Of a stretch of DNA of 64,000 nucleotides, positions 12,017 to 20,476 are shown in pieces; positions within the stretch are counted from its first letter, which is position 1, and every line of letters begins with the position of its first letter. A program made the position numbers and the translations under genes. The stretch covers positions 248,001 through 312,000 of the forward strand of contig BMUX01000004.1 of assembly GCA_014650415.1 (NCBI GenBank), in the 5' to 3' direction. Under the pieces are notes generated by a model. It saw only the letters and a list, made by a program, of their open reading frames with translations. It ran no database searches and was not told the origin of the DNA. This DNA comes from Streptomyces spiroverticillatus (GTDB lineage: Bacteria > Actinomycetota > Actinomycetes > Streptomycetales > Streptomycetaceae).

Positions 12017-12227
12017 ACCCAGGTGTGGGCGCGCATGGGCGAGGGCGCCGATGACGGTGCCCTGAGCCGCAAGCACATCGTGTCCGCGGTGAGCGAGGCC
12101 GGTGACCCGTCGCGGGGCGAGCGGGTGGGCGCTGACGGCGGAGCAGGTGGCACGGCTGGACGCGGCGAGCGCAAGGCCGGTGCCGTATCCGTACGACTGG
12201 ATCAACAGTGTCGAGGGGCGGATCTAG
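12017..12227 (+). pseudogene. Aldo/keto reductase remnant (internal deletion, frame change)
   Basis: Two short stretches resemble parts of an aldo/keto reductase, in different frames. From about 12017 comes TQVWARMGEGADDGAL then SRKHIVSAV, which matches the family segment before the first substrate-loop helix. From about 12132 comes LTAEQVARLDAASA and PYPYDWINSVEGR, ending at TAG 12225-12227, which matches the family C-terminus. The roughly 200 residues that normally separate them, including the catalytic Lys and His region, are missing. A short ATG at 12004 starts an unrelated 16-codon frame. I infer a decayed gene still carrying its promoter. The remainder of the 11935-12290 gap holds nothing else recognisable. 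Confidence 0.65.
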
Positions 12228-12290
12228 TACCCCTCGCGCCCCTTGCGCCCCTTGCCCCCGCCTCCCGCACCTTGAGCCGGCCCCGGAGGG

Positions 12291-13385
12291 TCACTTTCCT
12301 GGTGGCCCTGAGCTCTCCCTCGGCTCCAGGTGCGGGAGTTCACCCTGTACGCCGCGTACGGGTGCCCCGTCGAGGACGGCGAGGAGTTCCTGCGCGGCGA
12401 GGCGGCCGAAGCCGGGGGTGTCGCGCACCAGGGCCGTCAGCCGGGGGTGGGTGACCCGGCAGAGCGCCGAGTCGTCCCAGGCGACGATGGACAGCTCTGC
12501 GGGCACGGGGACACCACGGCCGGCGGCCACGGAGGCACCGGCGACGGCCATCACGTCGTTGTCGTAGACGATCGCCGTGGGGCGGGTGTGCGGGGGCTCG
12601 TCGAGGATGCGGCGGGTGGCCTCGGCGCCCTCCGCGTCGGAGTAGTCGGTGGCCACCGAGCGCACCTGGTCCTCGGTGAGATCGCGGCGGGCGGCCTCCG
12701 CGCGCAGGGAGACGATGCGCCGTTCCGTGTGTGCGAGGCCGCGCATTCCGGCGACGTGCACGATGCGGCGGTGTCCGAGCGAGTACAGGTGGTCCAGTAC
12801 GGAGGCCATCGCGCCGGCGTCGTCGGCCCACACGTTGGACACGGCCAGCGGGGTCTCCGCGTGGTGCCGGTCCGCCTCCAGGCCGCCGATGACGACGGCC
12901 GGCAGCCCCAGGGAGGCCAGCAGGGCGGGGCGCGGGTCGTCGACGCGGGGGTCGACCACCAGGACGCCGTCCACGCGCCGTTCGGCCCACCAGCGGCGCA
13001 GGACGGCGAGTTCGGTGTCGAGGTCCTCCACCACTTGGAACAGCAGCGCCACCCGGCGTGCGGACAGCGCCTCCTGGATGCCGGAGACGAGCTGGAGGAA
13101 GAACGACTCGACGCCCAGGGTCTGCGCGGGCCGGGCGAGCACCAGCCCGGCGCACCCCGACCGTTCGCCGGAGAGCGCGCGGGCGGCACTGTTGGCCTGC
13201 CAGCCCAGCTCCTCGGCGACTCTGCGCACCCGCTCGCGGGTGCCCGGGGACACGCCGGGGCGGTCGTTGAGGGCGAAGGACACGGCGCTCTCGGAGACTC
13301 CGGCGCGGCGGGCGATGTCCTTCATGGTGGGCCTGCGCGCCGGACGGGGCCGGATGCCGTCACCGGACGCGGCAGCAGCGGTCAT
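12291..13385 (-). CDS. LacI-family transcriptional regulator of the N-glycan locus
   Basis: A 364-aa LacI/GalR regulator. The DNA-binding helix-turn-helix with hinge helix covers about residues 20-70 (TMKDIARRAGVSESAVSFAL, then LSGERSG), followed by a periplasmic-binding-protein-like sensor domain (about 75-345). The ATG at 13385 shares bases with the TGA of the upstream GH38 gene (ATGA overlap), so the two are translationally coupled. It lies in the mannosidase operon and most likely represses the locus by binding the three CTAAACCGCATTAG-type sites at 17867-17998, released by a mannosyl oligosaccharide (inference). An unusually long basic N-terminal extension of about 19 residues precedes the helix-turn-helix. 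Confidence 0.9.
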   Translation of the reverse strand: MTAAAASGDGIRPRPARRPTMKDIARRAGVSESAVSFALNDRPGVSPGTRERVRRVAEELGWQANSAARALSGERSGCAGLVLARPAQTLGVESFFLQLVSGIQEALSARRVALLFQVVEDLDTELAVLRRWWAERRVDGVLVVDPRVDDPRPALLASLGLPAVVIGGLEADRHHAETPLAVSNVWADDAGAMASVLDHLYSLGHRRIVHVAGMRGLAHTERRIVSLRAEAARRDLTEDQVRSVATDYSDAEGAEATRRILDEPPHTRPTAIVYDNDVMAVAGASVAAGRGVPVPAELSIVAWDDSALCRVTHPRLTALVRDTPGFGRLAAQELLAVLDGAPVRGVQGELPHLEPRESSGPPGK

Positions 13386-16300
13386 GGGGCGGGGTTCCTC
13401 TCGGGAGCGGGGTTCTGCCGAATCTGCGCAAGGGGTGCTTCCACCCGTACGTCCACGGCCGCGCTGTACGCGATGCGGCCCTGCCCGACCGCCTTGACCA
13501 GCACCCAGTACCTGCCGGGTGCGGTGGTGACGGGCGGGTGCAGGGTGAAGCAGGGGGCTTCGGCCGTGCCGTCCGCGGGGACGTCGACGACGCACGAGCG
13601 GGGACCGGCCGACTGCCAACCACCGTACGGGGAAACCAGGATGGCCTCGCACCGTAGGTCACTGCGCAGGGTGTTCGACAGGTGGACGGGCAACGGGACG
13701 CTCTCGCCCGCGACGACACGGACCGTTCCTTCGGGCACGGTGACGGCAATCCCCGGCACGGGCAGCGCGCGGTCACCGGCGACGGTGACAGTGAGGCTGT
13801 CCTCCACGGCGGTGCCGTCCTGGAACCGTGCCGTCACCCGCACCAGGTGGTCGCCCGCCGCCGCCTCGTGAGGCGGTTCGACCGAGAACGGAAGGCGCAC
13901 GTGCCCGCCCGCGTCGAGGGTGACGGTCTCCGTCGTCCACGGTGTCCGCCACCCGCAGGGCGCATGCACCGTGACGGCAGCCTCCCCCGCCGGGCCCCCG
14001 GACGCGACCGTCACCAGTTCCGGCGCGACCGTCACCGCGTACGGTGCGTCGCCCAGCGGTGCGGTGCCGGTGTTGTGCAGCCAGTACCGGCTAAAGCCCG
14101 GCTGCAACGCCTCCCTGTGCTCGACGGTGGACCCCGGTCCCTCCGGCAGGGTGAGGTGCAGGGTCGTCCACTGGTTGCCGCCGAGCGTCACCCGGTACGC
14201 ACCGTCGCCGGCGTCGGGCGTCAGTTCCTGCTGCGGTACGTCGAGGAGGTCGGCCCGTGCCGCCCCGGCCACCGGGGAGGGCACCCGGACCGTGCCGGTG
14301 GCCGTCCGCCCCTGTGCCTCCCTGAGACGTACGGCCACGCCTCCGTCGGCGGCGCGTTTGACGGTCTCCACCAGCAGCCCGTCCACCTCCAGGAAGCGCC
14401 CGGAGCCGGGCTCCGCACCCGTCACCCGCGCCGTCATCGGGGAGTTGAACTCCCTTCCCCTGCGCATCAGATCGAGGTCCCGCCAGTCCCCCGCCCCTGC
14501 CACCAGGGCATGCGTGAATTCGTGCGTCCAGTGCTGGAGCTGGAAGGAGCTGCCGTCGGGGGCGGTGCGGCGCGGCGGGTCCATCCACGCGCCGCTGGGC
14601 CGCCCGGTGCACGACCGCAGCAGCGAACTGTGCAACCGGCCCCGGGTGTCCACCGCGCACCCCGGTGTGCCTCGCACCAGCAGGGCGACCGTGCGGTCCT
14701 CGAAAACGGCACACTCCTGCGCGCCTTCCTCCGGCAGTGGATGCAGCGCCTCCACCTGGTGCTCGCGCACCACAGCGTCGGTGAATGACGCAAGGGTGCC
14801 CGCGAGCACCAGCACCGGAAGGTCTCTCGCTCCCGTCAGGTCGCATCCGGGCTGCCAGGTCTCCCGCAGTGGCCGCAGCGCGGGCACCCACACCACTGGT
14901 GCACCGCTTTTCACGGCGTCCGTGTACGCGGGGTCGGCGGCGGCCAGGACGGCGGCGGTGAAGGCGTTGGTCTCGGGGCCGCCCAGGGCCAGCCGGAAGT
15001 CGGGCAGGCTGCTGTCGACCGCGATGTCGCCCCAGCGCGGCCCGCCGGACCGGGTGGGCGTGGTCGTCACGCCGAGCGCGCCCAGCGCCGTCACGCACTC
15101 CCGCAGCCCCTGCGGCGGTCCCGCGTCCGGCAGCACGATCTCCCCCGCCCCCAGCGCCCGCACCCCGGCCGCCGCCCCGTCGGGGCCGCTGAGCACCGCC
15201 CGGGTCGTCGCCGAGAGCCCGAACCAGTTCAGGCACGGGGTGTCGAGCGTCCAGGGGGCCCGGGTGTGATCGGCCCCGGTGTCGGCCTCGGGGAAGGCAA
15301 AGCCGCGTCCCAGGGCCGCCGTGGCCGTCTCCGCGACGGGCTGTGCACCGGGGACGTCGACGGGCACGCGCAGCCGTACGAGCTGGTCGCTGCCGGTGAA
15401 GTCCTGGACGAGGGTGTGCAGTTCCACCCTGTCCACGCCGTCCCACAGTGTGGTCGTACGGGTCCATGCCACGGGTCCGGTGCGCCCCGAGGCCACGATC
15501 CGCACCCCGATCGGGCAGCGCTCGACCCGCACCGAGTCGGCGGGCACGTCCGCCGACGACTCCCCCGGCCCCTTGGGCAGCAGATGCCAGGGCCCCTCCT
15601 CGAAGAAGGGGTGCGCCGGGTACTCGTCCTGGACGACGAGTCCGTCCACCTCGCCCGCCGTCAACAGCTCACACCCGTCGGCGAGTTGGGTGATGCGGCA
15701 CAGGCCGCCGCCTCGCGCGGGATCGGCCTCGACCTCGTACACCTCGTTCCGTACGACAGGTACCGCTCCCTCCTCGGCGGTCCACCCCTCGGACAGTCCC
15801 GTCTCGTCGTGCACCACCGACCAGGTCCGCTGCCCGAGTCCTGGCACGCCCCGCGCCAGGAAGGCGATGCTCACCGTGCCCTGCGAGGAAATCCCCTCCA
15901 CCAGAACCGGGGAGAGCGCGCCCGTCGCGTCGCGCACGGCCAGCCGGTCCGCGTGTGCGGCAAGGCCGGGGAGCTCCACCCGTACGACGTCCGTGCGCGC
16001 CCAGGACAGCGCGTTGACGACGGTCACGGAGGACCCGGTCGCCTCCCCGACGAGCGCATCGATAGCCAACTCCCGCACCTCGGTGGCGAGTTCATGCGCC
16101 TCGCGCCAGGTCGGCAGCAGGTCCAGGTAGACCTGGTCGGAGAAGGTGCCGGTGACCGCGTCGTGGTGGGCGGCGTGCAGCAGGTGGCGCCAGGCCTTGT
16201 CGAGGGCGGCCTGCGGGTACGGGAGGCGGTGGTGCGCGTGGGCGAGGGCGGCGAGGGTCTCGGCCTCCTGGAGGAGGTTCTCGGCGGCGCGGTGGGCCTG

Positions 16301-17827
16301 TTTCACGTCGGCGTACGAGACGTCCTTGCCGGTGTAGACGGGCCCCATCTCGCGCGTCACCGGAAGCGGAAGCTCGCCCCGGGTGGCCAACTCGGCGCGG
16401 ACGGCGGCGAAATGGTCGCGTGGGGTGGCGTGCACCAGCTTCGGCCAGGTGTAGCGCGCGGCCCACTCGCGCTGGACCGCGAGGCCCCAAGGGTGCGGCC
16501 AGGAGAAGTCCGTGCCCATGGGGATGAGGACGTTGCGGGTGGTGGCGGACTGCCGGAGCAGTTCGAAGAGTTCGAGGAGCTTGGCGGCGGCGGCCTCCGC
16601 GTCGGGTTCGGCGTGCGAGAACCAGCCTGCGGAGTAGTGGGCGGGGAGGTAGTGCAGGAGCAGGCCGGGGCCGCCGCCGGGGGCGATCCACTCGTACTCG
16701 GAGGGCAGTTGCATGGCGGTGGGGGGCCGCAGCGCCGCGCCCCAGGTGTCCATCATCGGGCCCCACTGGTGGTACGGGCCGCGGGCGAGGACCGCCGAGT
16801 CGAGGCCCGCGCCGGCCATCAGGGCGGGGAAGCCGGGGTCGTGGCCGAAGACGTCGAGCTGCCAGGCGGTGCGGGGGTCGCCGCCGAGGGTGTCCCGGTG
16901 GAGGCGGAGGCCGTGCAGGGCGCTGCGGACGGTGGTCTCGGCGGAGGTGAGGTTGGTGGAGGGCTCGTTGTAGGTGCCGCCGACGATCTCCAGACGGCCC
17001 TCGGCGATCAGCGCACGCAGCTCGTCCCGGTATTCGGGACGGGTGTCCCAGAACGGCTTGAGGTAGTCGACCTCCGAGAGGACGAAGCGGTACGCGGGGT
17101 CGTCGCGGGCCTGCTGGAGGTGCAGCGGTACGAGGGTGAAGGCGGGCACGCCGACGTACTCCCAGCCCTTCGCGGGCTCGCCCGCCCGGGCGGGGGCATC
17201 CCACTGGGAGGTGTAGGCGGCCTGGGTGTTCCACCACAGGGGGTCGTAGTGGAAGTGCGGGACCAGACGAACGGTCCAGCCGGGTTCGGCGGCGACCAGC
17301 GTGCAGGGACGGGAGGCGAGGAGCCGCCCGTCCGGGGTGGCGACGCGGACGGTCGCGGGGAGTCGGGTGCCGGGGGGTGCGCCGCGCAGGTCGACGGACA
17401 CCTCCACGGCCTCCGACGTACGGACGAAGTCGTCCTCCGCGCAAGCCGGTTCGCGGCCCGCACCCGCCCCTTGGCGCCCGTCCTCGGTGGCGGCGCCGAC
17501 GCTCACAGGACGGCAGCTCCCGGGGGACGCGCCGTGCACGTCGACAGACGCCTCCGCGGCCTCCGGCGTACGAGTGACGTCGCCCTCCGGACCCCGCAGT
17601 TCGGCGGCCGCGTCCACCCCTCCGTACGCCTCCACCGAGTCCGCGCGCAGCCATCGCGGGTGCGGCGTCTCGACCTGTGGGCCCGAGAGTGAGACGACGA
17701 GGGGGCCGGCCGGGCGGCTCCGCCGCAGTCCCACCCGTACCACCTGCAAGGGATGCTCCTCGGGGCCGGTGAAGAGACTCGGGGTCTCGACCCCTGTGAC
17801 CGTGACCCCGGTGTTCCTGCCGTCCAC
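13382..17827 (-). CDS. Large GH38 alpha-mannosidase
   Basis: A roughly 1481-aa glycoside hydrolase family 38 protein, expected to remove alpha-linked mannose by a retaining, zinc-dependent mechanism. The catalytic domain begins at HFHYDPLWWNTQ (residue 191; His and Asp bind zinc) with the predicted nucleophile D325 in LDVFGHDPGFP. Downstream come the GH38 middle and C-terminal beta domains and, near the C-terminus, two NEW3/Ig-like segments, making it longer than the usual 1000-1100 aa. No signal peptide is seen, so it is probably cytoplasmic. The start is uncertain: TTG at 17839 abuts GGAG with no spacing, so I prefer GTG at 17827. The N-terminal region contains a 150-bp in-frame duplication. 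It is the first gene of an operon with the LacI regulator. Confidence 0.9.
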   Translation of the reverse strand: MDGRNTGVTVTGVETPSLFTGPEEHPLQVVRVGLRRSRPAGPLVVSLSGPQVETPHPRWLRADSVEAYGGVDAAAELRGPEGDVTRTPEAAEASVDVHGASPGSCRPVSVGAATEDGRQGAGAGREPACAEDDFVRTSEAVEVSVDLRGAPPGTRLPATVRVATPDGRLLASRPCTLVAAEPGWTVRLVPHFHYDPLWWNTQAAYTSQWDAPARAGEPAKGWEYVGVPAFTLVPLHLQQARDDPAYRFVLSEVDYLKPFWDTRPEYRDELRALIAEGRLEIVGGTYNEPSTNLTSAETTVRSALHGLRLHRDTLGGDPRTAWQLDVFGHDPGFPALMAGAGLDSAVLARGPYHQWGPMMDTWGAALRPPTAMQLPSEYEWIAPGGGPGLLLHYLPAHYSAGWFSHAEPDAEAAAAKLLELFELLRQSATTRNVLIPMGTDFSWPHPWGLAVQREWAARYTWPKLVHATPRDHFAAVRAELATRGELPLPVTREMGPVYTGKDVSYADVKQAHRAAENLLQEAETLAALAHAHHRLPYPQAALDKAWRHLLHAAHHDAVTGTFSDQVYLDLLPTWREAHELATEVRELAIDALVGEATGSSVTVVNALSWARTDVVRVELPGLAAHADRLAVRDATGALSPVLVEGISSQGTVSIAFLARGVPGLGQRTWSVVHDETGLSEGWTAEEGAVPVVRNEVYEVEADPARGGGLCRITQLADGCELLTAGEVDGLVVQDEYPAHPFFEEGPWHLLPKGPGESSADVPADSVRVERCPIGVRIVASGRTGPVAWTRTTTLWDGVDRVELHTLVQDFTGSDQLVRLRVPVDVPGAQPVAETATAALGRGFAFPEADTGADHTRAPWTLDTPCLNWFGLSATTRAVLSGPDGAAAGVRALGAGEIVLPDAGPPQGLRECVTALGALGVTTTPTRSGGPRWGDIAVDSSLPDFRLALGGPETNAFTAAVLAAADPAYTDAVKSGAPVVWVPALRPLRETWQPGCDLTGARDLPVLVLAGTLASFTDAVVREHQVEALHPLPEEGAQECAVFEDRTVALLVRGTPGCAVDTRGRLHSSLLRSCTGRPSGAWMDPPRRTAPDGSSFQLQHWTHEFTHALVAGAGDWRDLDLMRRGREFNSPMTARVTGAEPGSGRFLEVDGLLVETVKRAADGGVAVRLREAQGRTATGTVRVPSPVAGAARADLLDVPQQELTPDAGDGAYRVTLGGNQWTTLHLTLPEGPGSTVEHREALQPGFSRYWLHNTGTAPLGDAPYAVTVAPELVTVASGGPAGEAAVTVHAPCGWRTPWTTETVTLDAGGHVRLPFSVEPPHEAAAGDHLVRVTARFQDGTAVEDSLTVTVAGDRALPVPGIAVTVPEGTVRVVAGESVPLPVHLSNTLRSDLRCEAILVSPYGGWQSAGPRSCVVDVPADGTAEAPCFTLHPPVTTAPGRYWVLVKAVGQGRIAYSAAVDVRVEAPLAQIRQNPAPERNPAP
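17323..17588 (-). repeat. In-frame 150-bp tandem duplication inside the GH38 gene
   Basis: Bases 17323-17438 and 17473-17588 align at an exact offset of 150 bp (50 codons). The protein shows TPEAAEASVDVHGASPG followed 50 residues later by TSEAVEVSVDLRGAPPG. The copies have diverged, so the event is not very recent; each unit looks like an edge-strand pair of the N-terminal beta domain. Confidence 0.8.
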
Positions 17828-17865
17828 CCGAACCCCCAACTCCGTTCGCCGGTAGGCGAGTAGCA

Positions 17866-17894
17866 GCTAAACCGCATTAGCGATCACACGGCAA
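17866..17894 (-). promoter_or_regulatory. Candidate promoter of the GH38-lacI operon
   Basis: On the minus strand TTGCCG (17894-17889) and TTTAGC (17871-17866) are separated by 17 bp. The -10 lies inside operator 1, so repressor binding there would block polymerase. The match to consensus is modest. Confidence 0.4.
17867..17880. promoter_or_regulatory. LacI-type operator 1
   Basis: CTAAACCGCATTAG, a pseudo-palindrome with the central CG typical of LacI-family sites. It lies about 40 bp upstream of the GH38 start and overlaps the candidate -10. Confidence 0.7.
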
Positions 17895-17925
17895 ACGACG
17901 TGCACGCGCACGTCACGCACTCCGG

Positions 17926-17939
17926 CTAAACCGCATTAG
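17926..17939. promoter_or_regulatory. LacI-type operator 2
   Basis: Identical 14-mer CTAAACCGCATTAG, with 17 bp in common with site 1 including flanks. It begins exactly 59 bp after site 1. Confidence 0.7.
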
Positions 17940-17984
17940 CGCGAAGAAGCATTACCGCGCGCACCGCAGCGTGTCAACTCCCCG

Positions 17985-17998
17985 CTCAACCGCTTTAG
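17985..17998. promoter_or_regulatory. LacI-type operator 3
   Basis: CTCAACCGCTTTAG, a variant of the same site, again exactly 59 bp from its neighbour and on the ABC-transporter side. Together the sites cover both divergent promoters. Confidence 0.65.
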
Positions 17999-18039
17999 TC
18001 CAGCTCACAGCCGCACAAAAACCAACGCTGGCTTACCTG

Positions 18040-18068
18040 TTGACGAATGTGTGCCGTCGATCCATCGT
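18040..18068 (+). promoter_or_regulatory. Candidate promoter of the ABC transporter operon
   Basis: TTGACG (18040-18045), 17-bp spacer, CATCGT (18063-18068), about 50 bp before the binding-protein start and 42 bp after operator 3. The -10 is poor. Confidence 0.35.
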
Positions 18069-18116
18069 GTGTTTCGCAATCCGGCAGCGCGGCCGGTGCG
18101 AAGAGGAGGATCGACG

Positions 18117-19460
18117 ATGTCCCGTGGGCGCCTGTCCCGCATCTCCATCGCCACCGCCATGGCGGCAACCCTGCTGTCCACCGCCGCCTGCGGTGTGGGC
18201 GGCAGCGGCAATGACAACGATGCCAAGCAGCCCGAGAAGTCGGGCAAGGTGTCGGGCGAGATCAGCTTCCGTACGCTCCAGCTCAAGCCGACCTTCACCA
18301 CGTACGTCCAGGGCGTCATCGACGCGTTCCAGAAGAAGTACCCGGACGTGAAGGTGAAGTGGGAGGACGTGCCGGGCGACGGCTACAACGAGAAGCTCGT
18401 CGCGGACGCGCAGGCCGGCGCACTGCCGGACGTCGTCAACCTCAACACCGACTCCTTCCAACTCCTCGCGGACCGGGGCATGTTGGCGGACGTCGCCAAG
18501 CTGGACCCGGCGGTGCAGAAGGACTACGTGCCGGGCGCGTGGGACCAGTACAAGCTGCCGGGCAAGGAGGGCGTGTTCGCGTACCCCTGGTACGTGACAC
18601 CGGAGATCCTGACGTACAACAAGGACCTCTTCGCCAAGTCGGGGCTGGACATCAACAAGCCGCCGACGACCGTCGAGCAGTTCTTCGACTACGCGGAGAA
18701 GATCACCGAGAAGTCCGGCGGCAAGTACGCGGCTTTCATGGCCGACCCGAAGTCCCGGCTGCCCGGCGACTGGCAGAAGATGGGCGTGCCGGTCCTCAAC
18801 GAGAAGAAGGACGCCTTCAGCTTCAACACGCCGAAGGCCGTCGAGTGGGTCGAGCGGATGAAGGAGCTGTACGCCAAGGGCGCGATGCCCAAGGAGTCGC
18901 TCACCAAGTCCGACGACACCAGCCAGCTGTACGGGGCCGACAAGCTGGTCTTCGGGCCCGGCTCGCCCGGCTTCATCCGGGACGTGAAGGCGAACGCGCC
19001 GAAGGTGTACGCCAAGACGCAGGTGCAGAAGGCGGTCACCGGGGTCCTCGGCCACATCGGCATCTACACGCAGTCGCTGGGGGTCCGCAAGGACACCAAG
19101 TCCCCTGACGCGGCTGCCGAGTTCGCGAAGTGGGTGACGAACGGGCCCAACCAGGTCGCCTTCTCCAAGGAGGTCGCGATCTACCCCTCGAACGCGAAGG
19201 GCCTGGCCGACCCGTACTTCTCCGACAAGGGCGACGGCAAGGACCCGGAGACGCTGGCGCGGGCGCTCGGCGCGGAGGAGCTGAAGGAGGCGCAGCTCGA
19301 CGCGAACACGCCGGTCGAGTGGACCAGCCAGATCGGTGACGCGGTGGTCCGCGAGATGCAGAAGGCCGTCAAGGGCGAGGTCGACGCCAAGACCGCGCTG
19401 GCGAAGGCGCAGGAAGAAGCGAACAAGATCCTGGCCCAGCAGGCCAAGCAGAAGAAGTAG
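18117..19460 (+). CDS. Sugar ABC transporter substrate-binding lipoprotein
   Basis: A 447-aa extracellular solute-binding protein (MalE/family 1 type) that captures an oligosaccharide at the cell surface and hands it to the membrane permeases. Residues 1-24 are a lipoprotein signal peptide with lipobox-like LSTAAC; C25 would be lipidated. The mature start is a flexible GVGGSGNDND linker, followed by VSGEISFRTL and the two-lobe fold (DVVNLNTDSFQLLADRG, AYPWYVTPEILTYNKDLF). Start ATG 18117 has GAGGAGG at 7-bp spacing. It is the first gene of the importer operon, divergent from the GH38 gene and next to three LacI operators. Context suggests an N-glycan-derived mannosyl oligosaccharide as ligand (inference). 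Confidence 0.93.
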   Translation: MSRGRLSRISIATAMAATLLSTAACGVGGSGNDNDAKQPEKSGKVSGEISFRTLQLKPTFTTYVQGVIDAFQKKYPDVKVKWEDVPGDGYNEKLVADAQAGALPDVVNLNTDSFQLLADRGMLADVAKLDPAVQKDYVPGAWDQYKLPGKEGVFAYPWYVTPEILTYNKDLFAKSGLDINKPPTTVEQFFDYAEKITEKSGGKYAAFMADPKSRLPGDWQKMGVPVLNEKKDAFSFNTPKAVEWVERMKELYAKGAMPKESLTKSDDTSQLYGADKLVFGPGSPGFIRDVKANAPKVYAKTQVQKAVTGVLGHIGIYTQSLGVRKDTKSPDAAAEFAKWVTNGPNQVAFSKEVAIYPSNAKGLADPYFSDKGDGKDPETLARALGAEELKEAQLDANTPVEWTSQIGDAVVREMQKAVKGEVDAKTALAKAQEEANKILAQQAKQKK

Positions 19461-19474
19461 GCGGCGGACGAGCC

Positions 19475-20476
19475 ATGGCGCAGATCGCTGGTACGGACCG
19501 GGGCGCGGCCACCGTCGCGAAGGGCGCCGACCGCGTCCCGGGTCCGCCGGGGGCGCGGGAGACGCGCCGCCTGAAGAAGGAGCTGGGCCAGGAGTCGGGG
19601 CTGGTGCACCGGCGGTGGTGGACGCCGTATCTCTTCCTGCTGCCGGGGCTGGTCCTGGTGGTGCTGTTCAGCCTGTGGCCGTTCATCAACACCGTCATCC
19701 TGTCGCTGACGGATGCTCAGATCCTGCGCGGCGGCGGGTTCGTGGGGCTCGACAACTACGTACGGGCGCTCGGGGACGACACCTTCTGGCTGGCGCTGGT
19801 CAACAGCGTGGTGTACACGGTCGTGGTGGTGCCGTGCCTGGTGTTCCTGCCGCTGGCGCTGGCCGTGCTCGTACAGAAGAAGATCCCGGGGATCGGGTTC
19901 TTCCGGTCGGCCTTCTACACGCCGGTGATCGCTTCGGCGGTGGTGGTCGGGCTGATGTGGCAGTGGATCCTGCGCAGCGACGGGCTGGTCAACACGGTCT
20001 TCGAGAAGCTGCGGCTGGTCAGTGAGCCGGTGCCGTTCCTGACCGACTCCACGATGCTGCTGGTCTCGGCCATGATCGTGACGGTGTGGAAGGGCCTCGG
20101 CTACTACATGGTCTTCTACCTGGCCGCGCTCGGGAACGTACCGACCTCGTTGTACGAGGCTGCGGCGATCGACGGGGCGGGACCCGTGCGGCGGTTCTTC
20201 TCGATCACCGTGCCGACGGTGAAGCCGATGATGCTGCTGGTGGGGACGCTGTCGGCGATCTCCGCGCTGCGGGTGTTCACCGAGATCTACATCCTGGGCG
20301 GCGAGAGCGGCGGCCCGGGCGGCGACTCCCGGACGCTGCCGTTCCTGATCCGGCAGGTGGGTCTGGGGTTCGCGGGCGAGACCGGGTACGCGGCGGCCAT
20401 TTCGATTCTGCTGTTCCTGCTGACGCTGGTGTTCAGCGTGCTGGGGCATCGGCTGTCCAAGGGGGACGAGAGTTGA
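19475..20476 (+). CDS. Sugar ABC transporter permease (MalF type)
   Basis: A 333-aa inner-membrane permease with about six membrane segments (first at YLFLLPGLVLVVLFSLW, residues about 49-66). The EAA loop reads EAAAIDGAGPVRRFFSITVP, the contact point for the ATPase. It starts 15 bp after the binding-protein gene, and its stop overlaps the next permease gene. No ATPase gene is present in this locus; Streptomyces importers of this kind usually share the MsiK ATPase. Confidence 0.93.
   Translation: MAQIAGTDRGAATVAKGADRVPGPPGARETRRLKKELGQESGLVHRRWWTPYLFLLPGLVLVVLFSLWPFINTVILSLTDAQILRGGGFVGLDNYVRALGDDTFWLALVNSVVYTVVVVPCLVFLPLALAVLVQKKIPGIGFFRSAFYTPVIASAVVVGLMWQWILRSDGLVNTVFEKLRLVSEPVPFLTDSTMLLVSAMIVTVWKGLGYYMVFYLAALGNVPTSLYEAAAIDGAGPVRRFFSITVPTVKPMMLLVGTLSAISALRVFTEIYILGGESGGPGGDSRTLPFLIRQVGLGFAGETGYAAAISILLFLLTLVFSVLGHRLSKGDES

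Noticed and set aside
12004..12054. Short ORF starting MEGHYPG after the MerR-type promoter
   Set aside because: Only 16 codons, no family, and overlapping the aldo/keto reductase fragments in another frame.
8500..12174. A 1224-codon minus-strand frame across the GNAT and treZ genes
   Set aside because: Antisense of well-supported plus-strand genes; only the final 182 codons are the real FHA protein.
15266..17692. An 808-codon plus-strand frame inside the large GH38 gene
   Set aside because: Gly/Val/Arg-rich shadow; the GH38 motifs on the minus strand are decisive.
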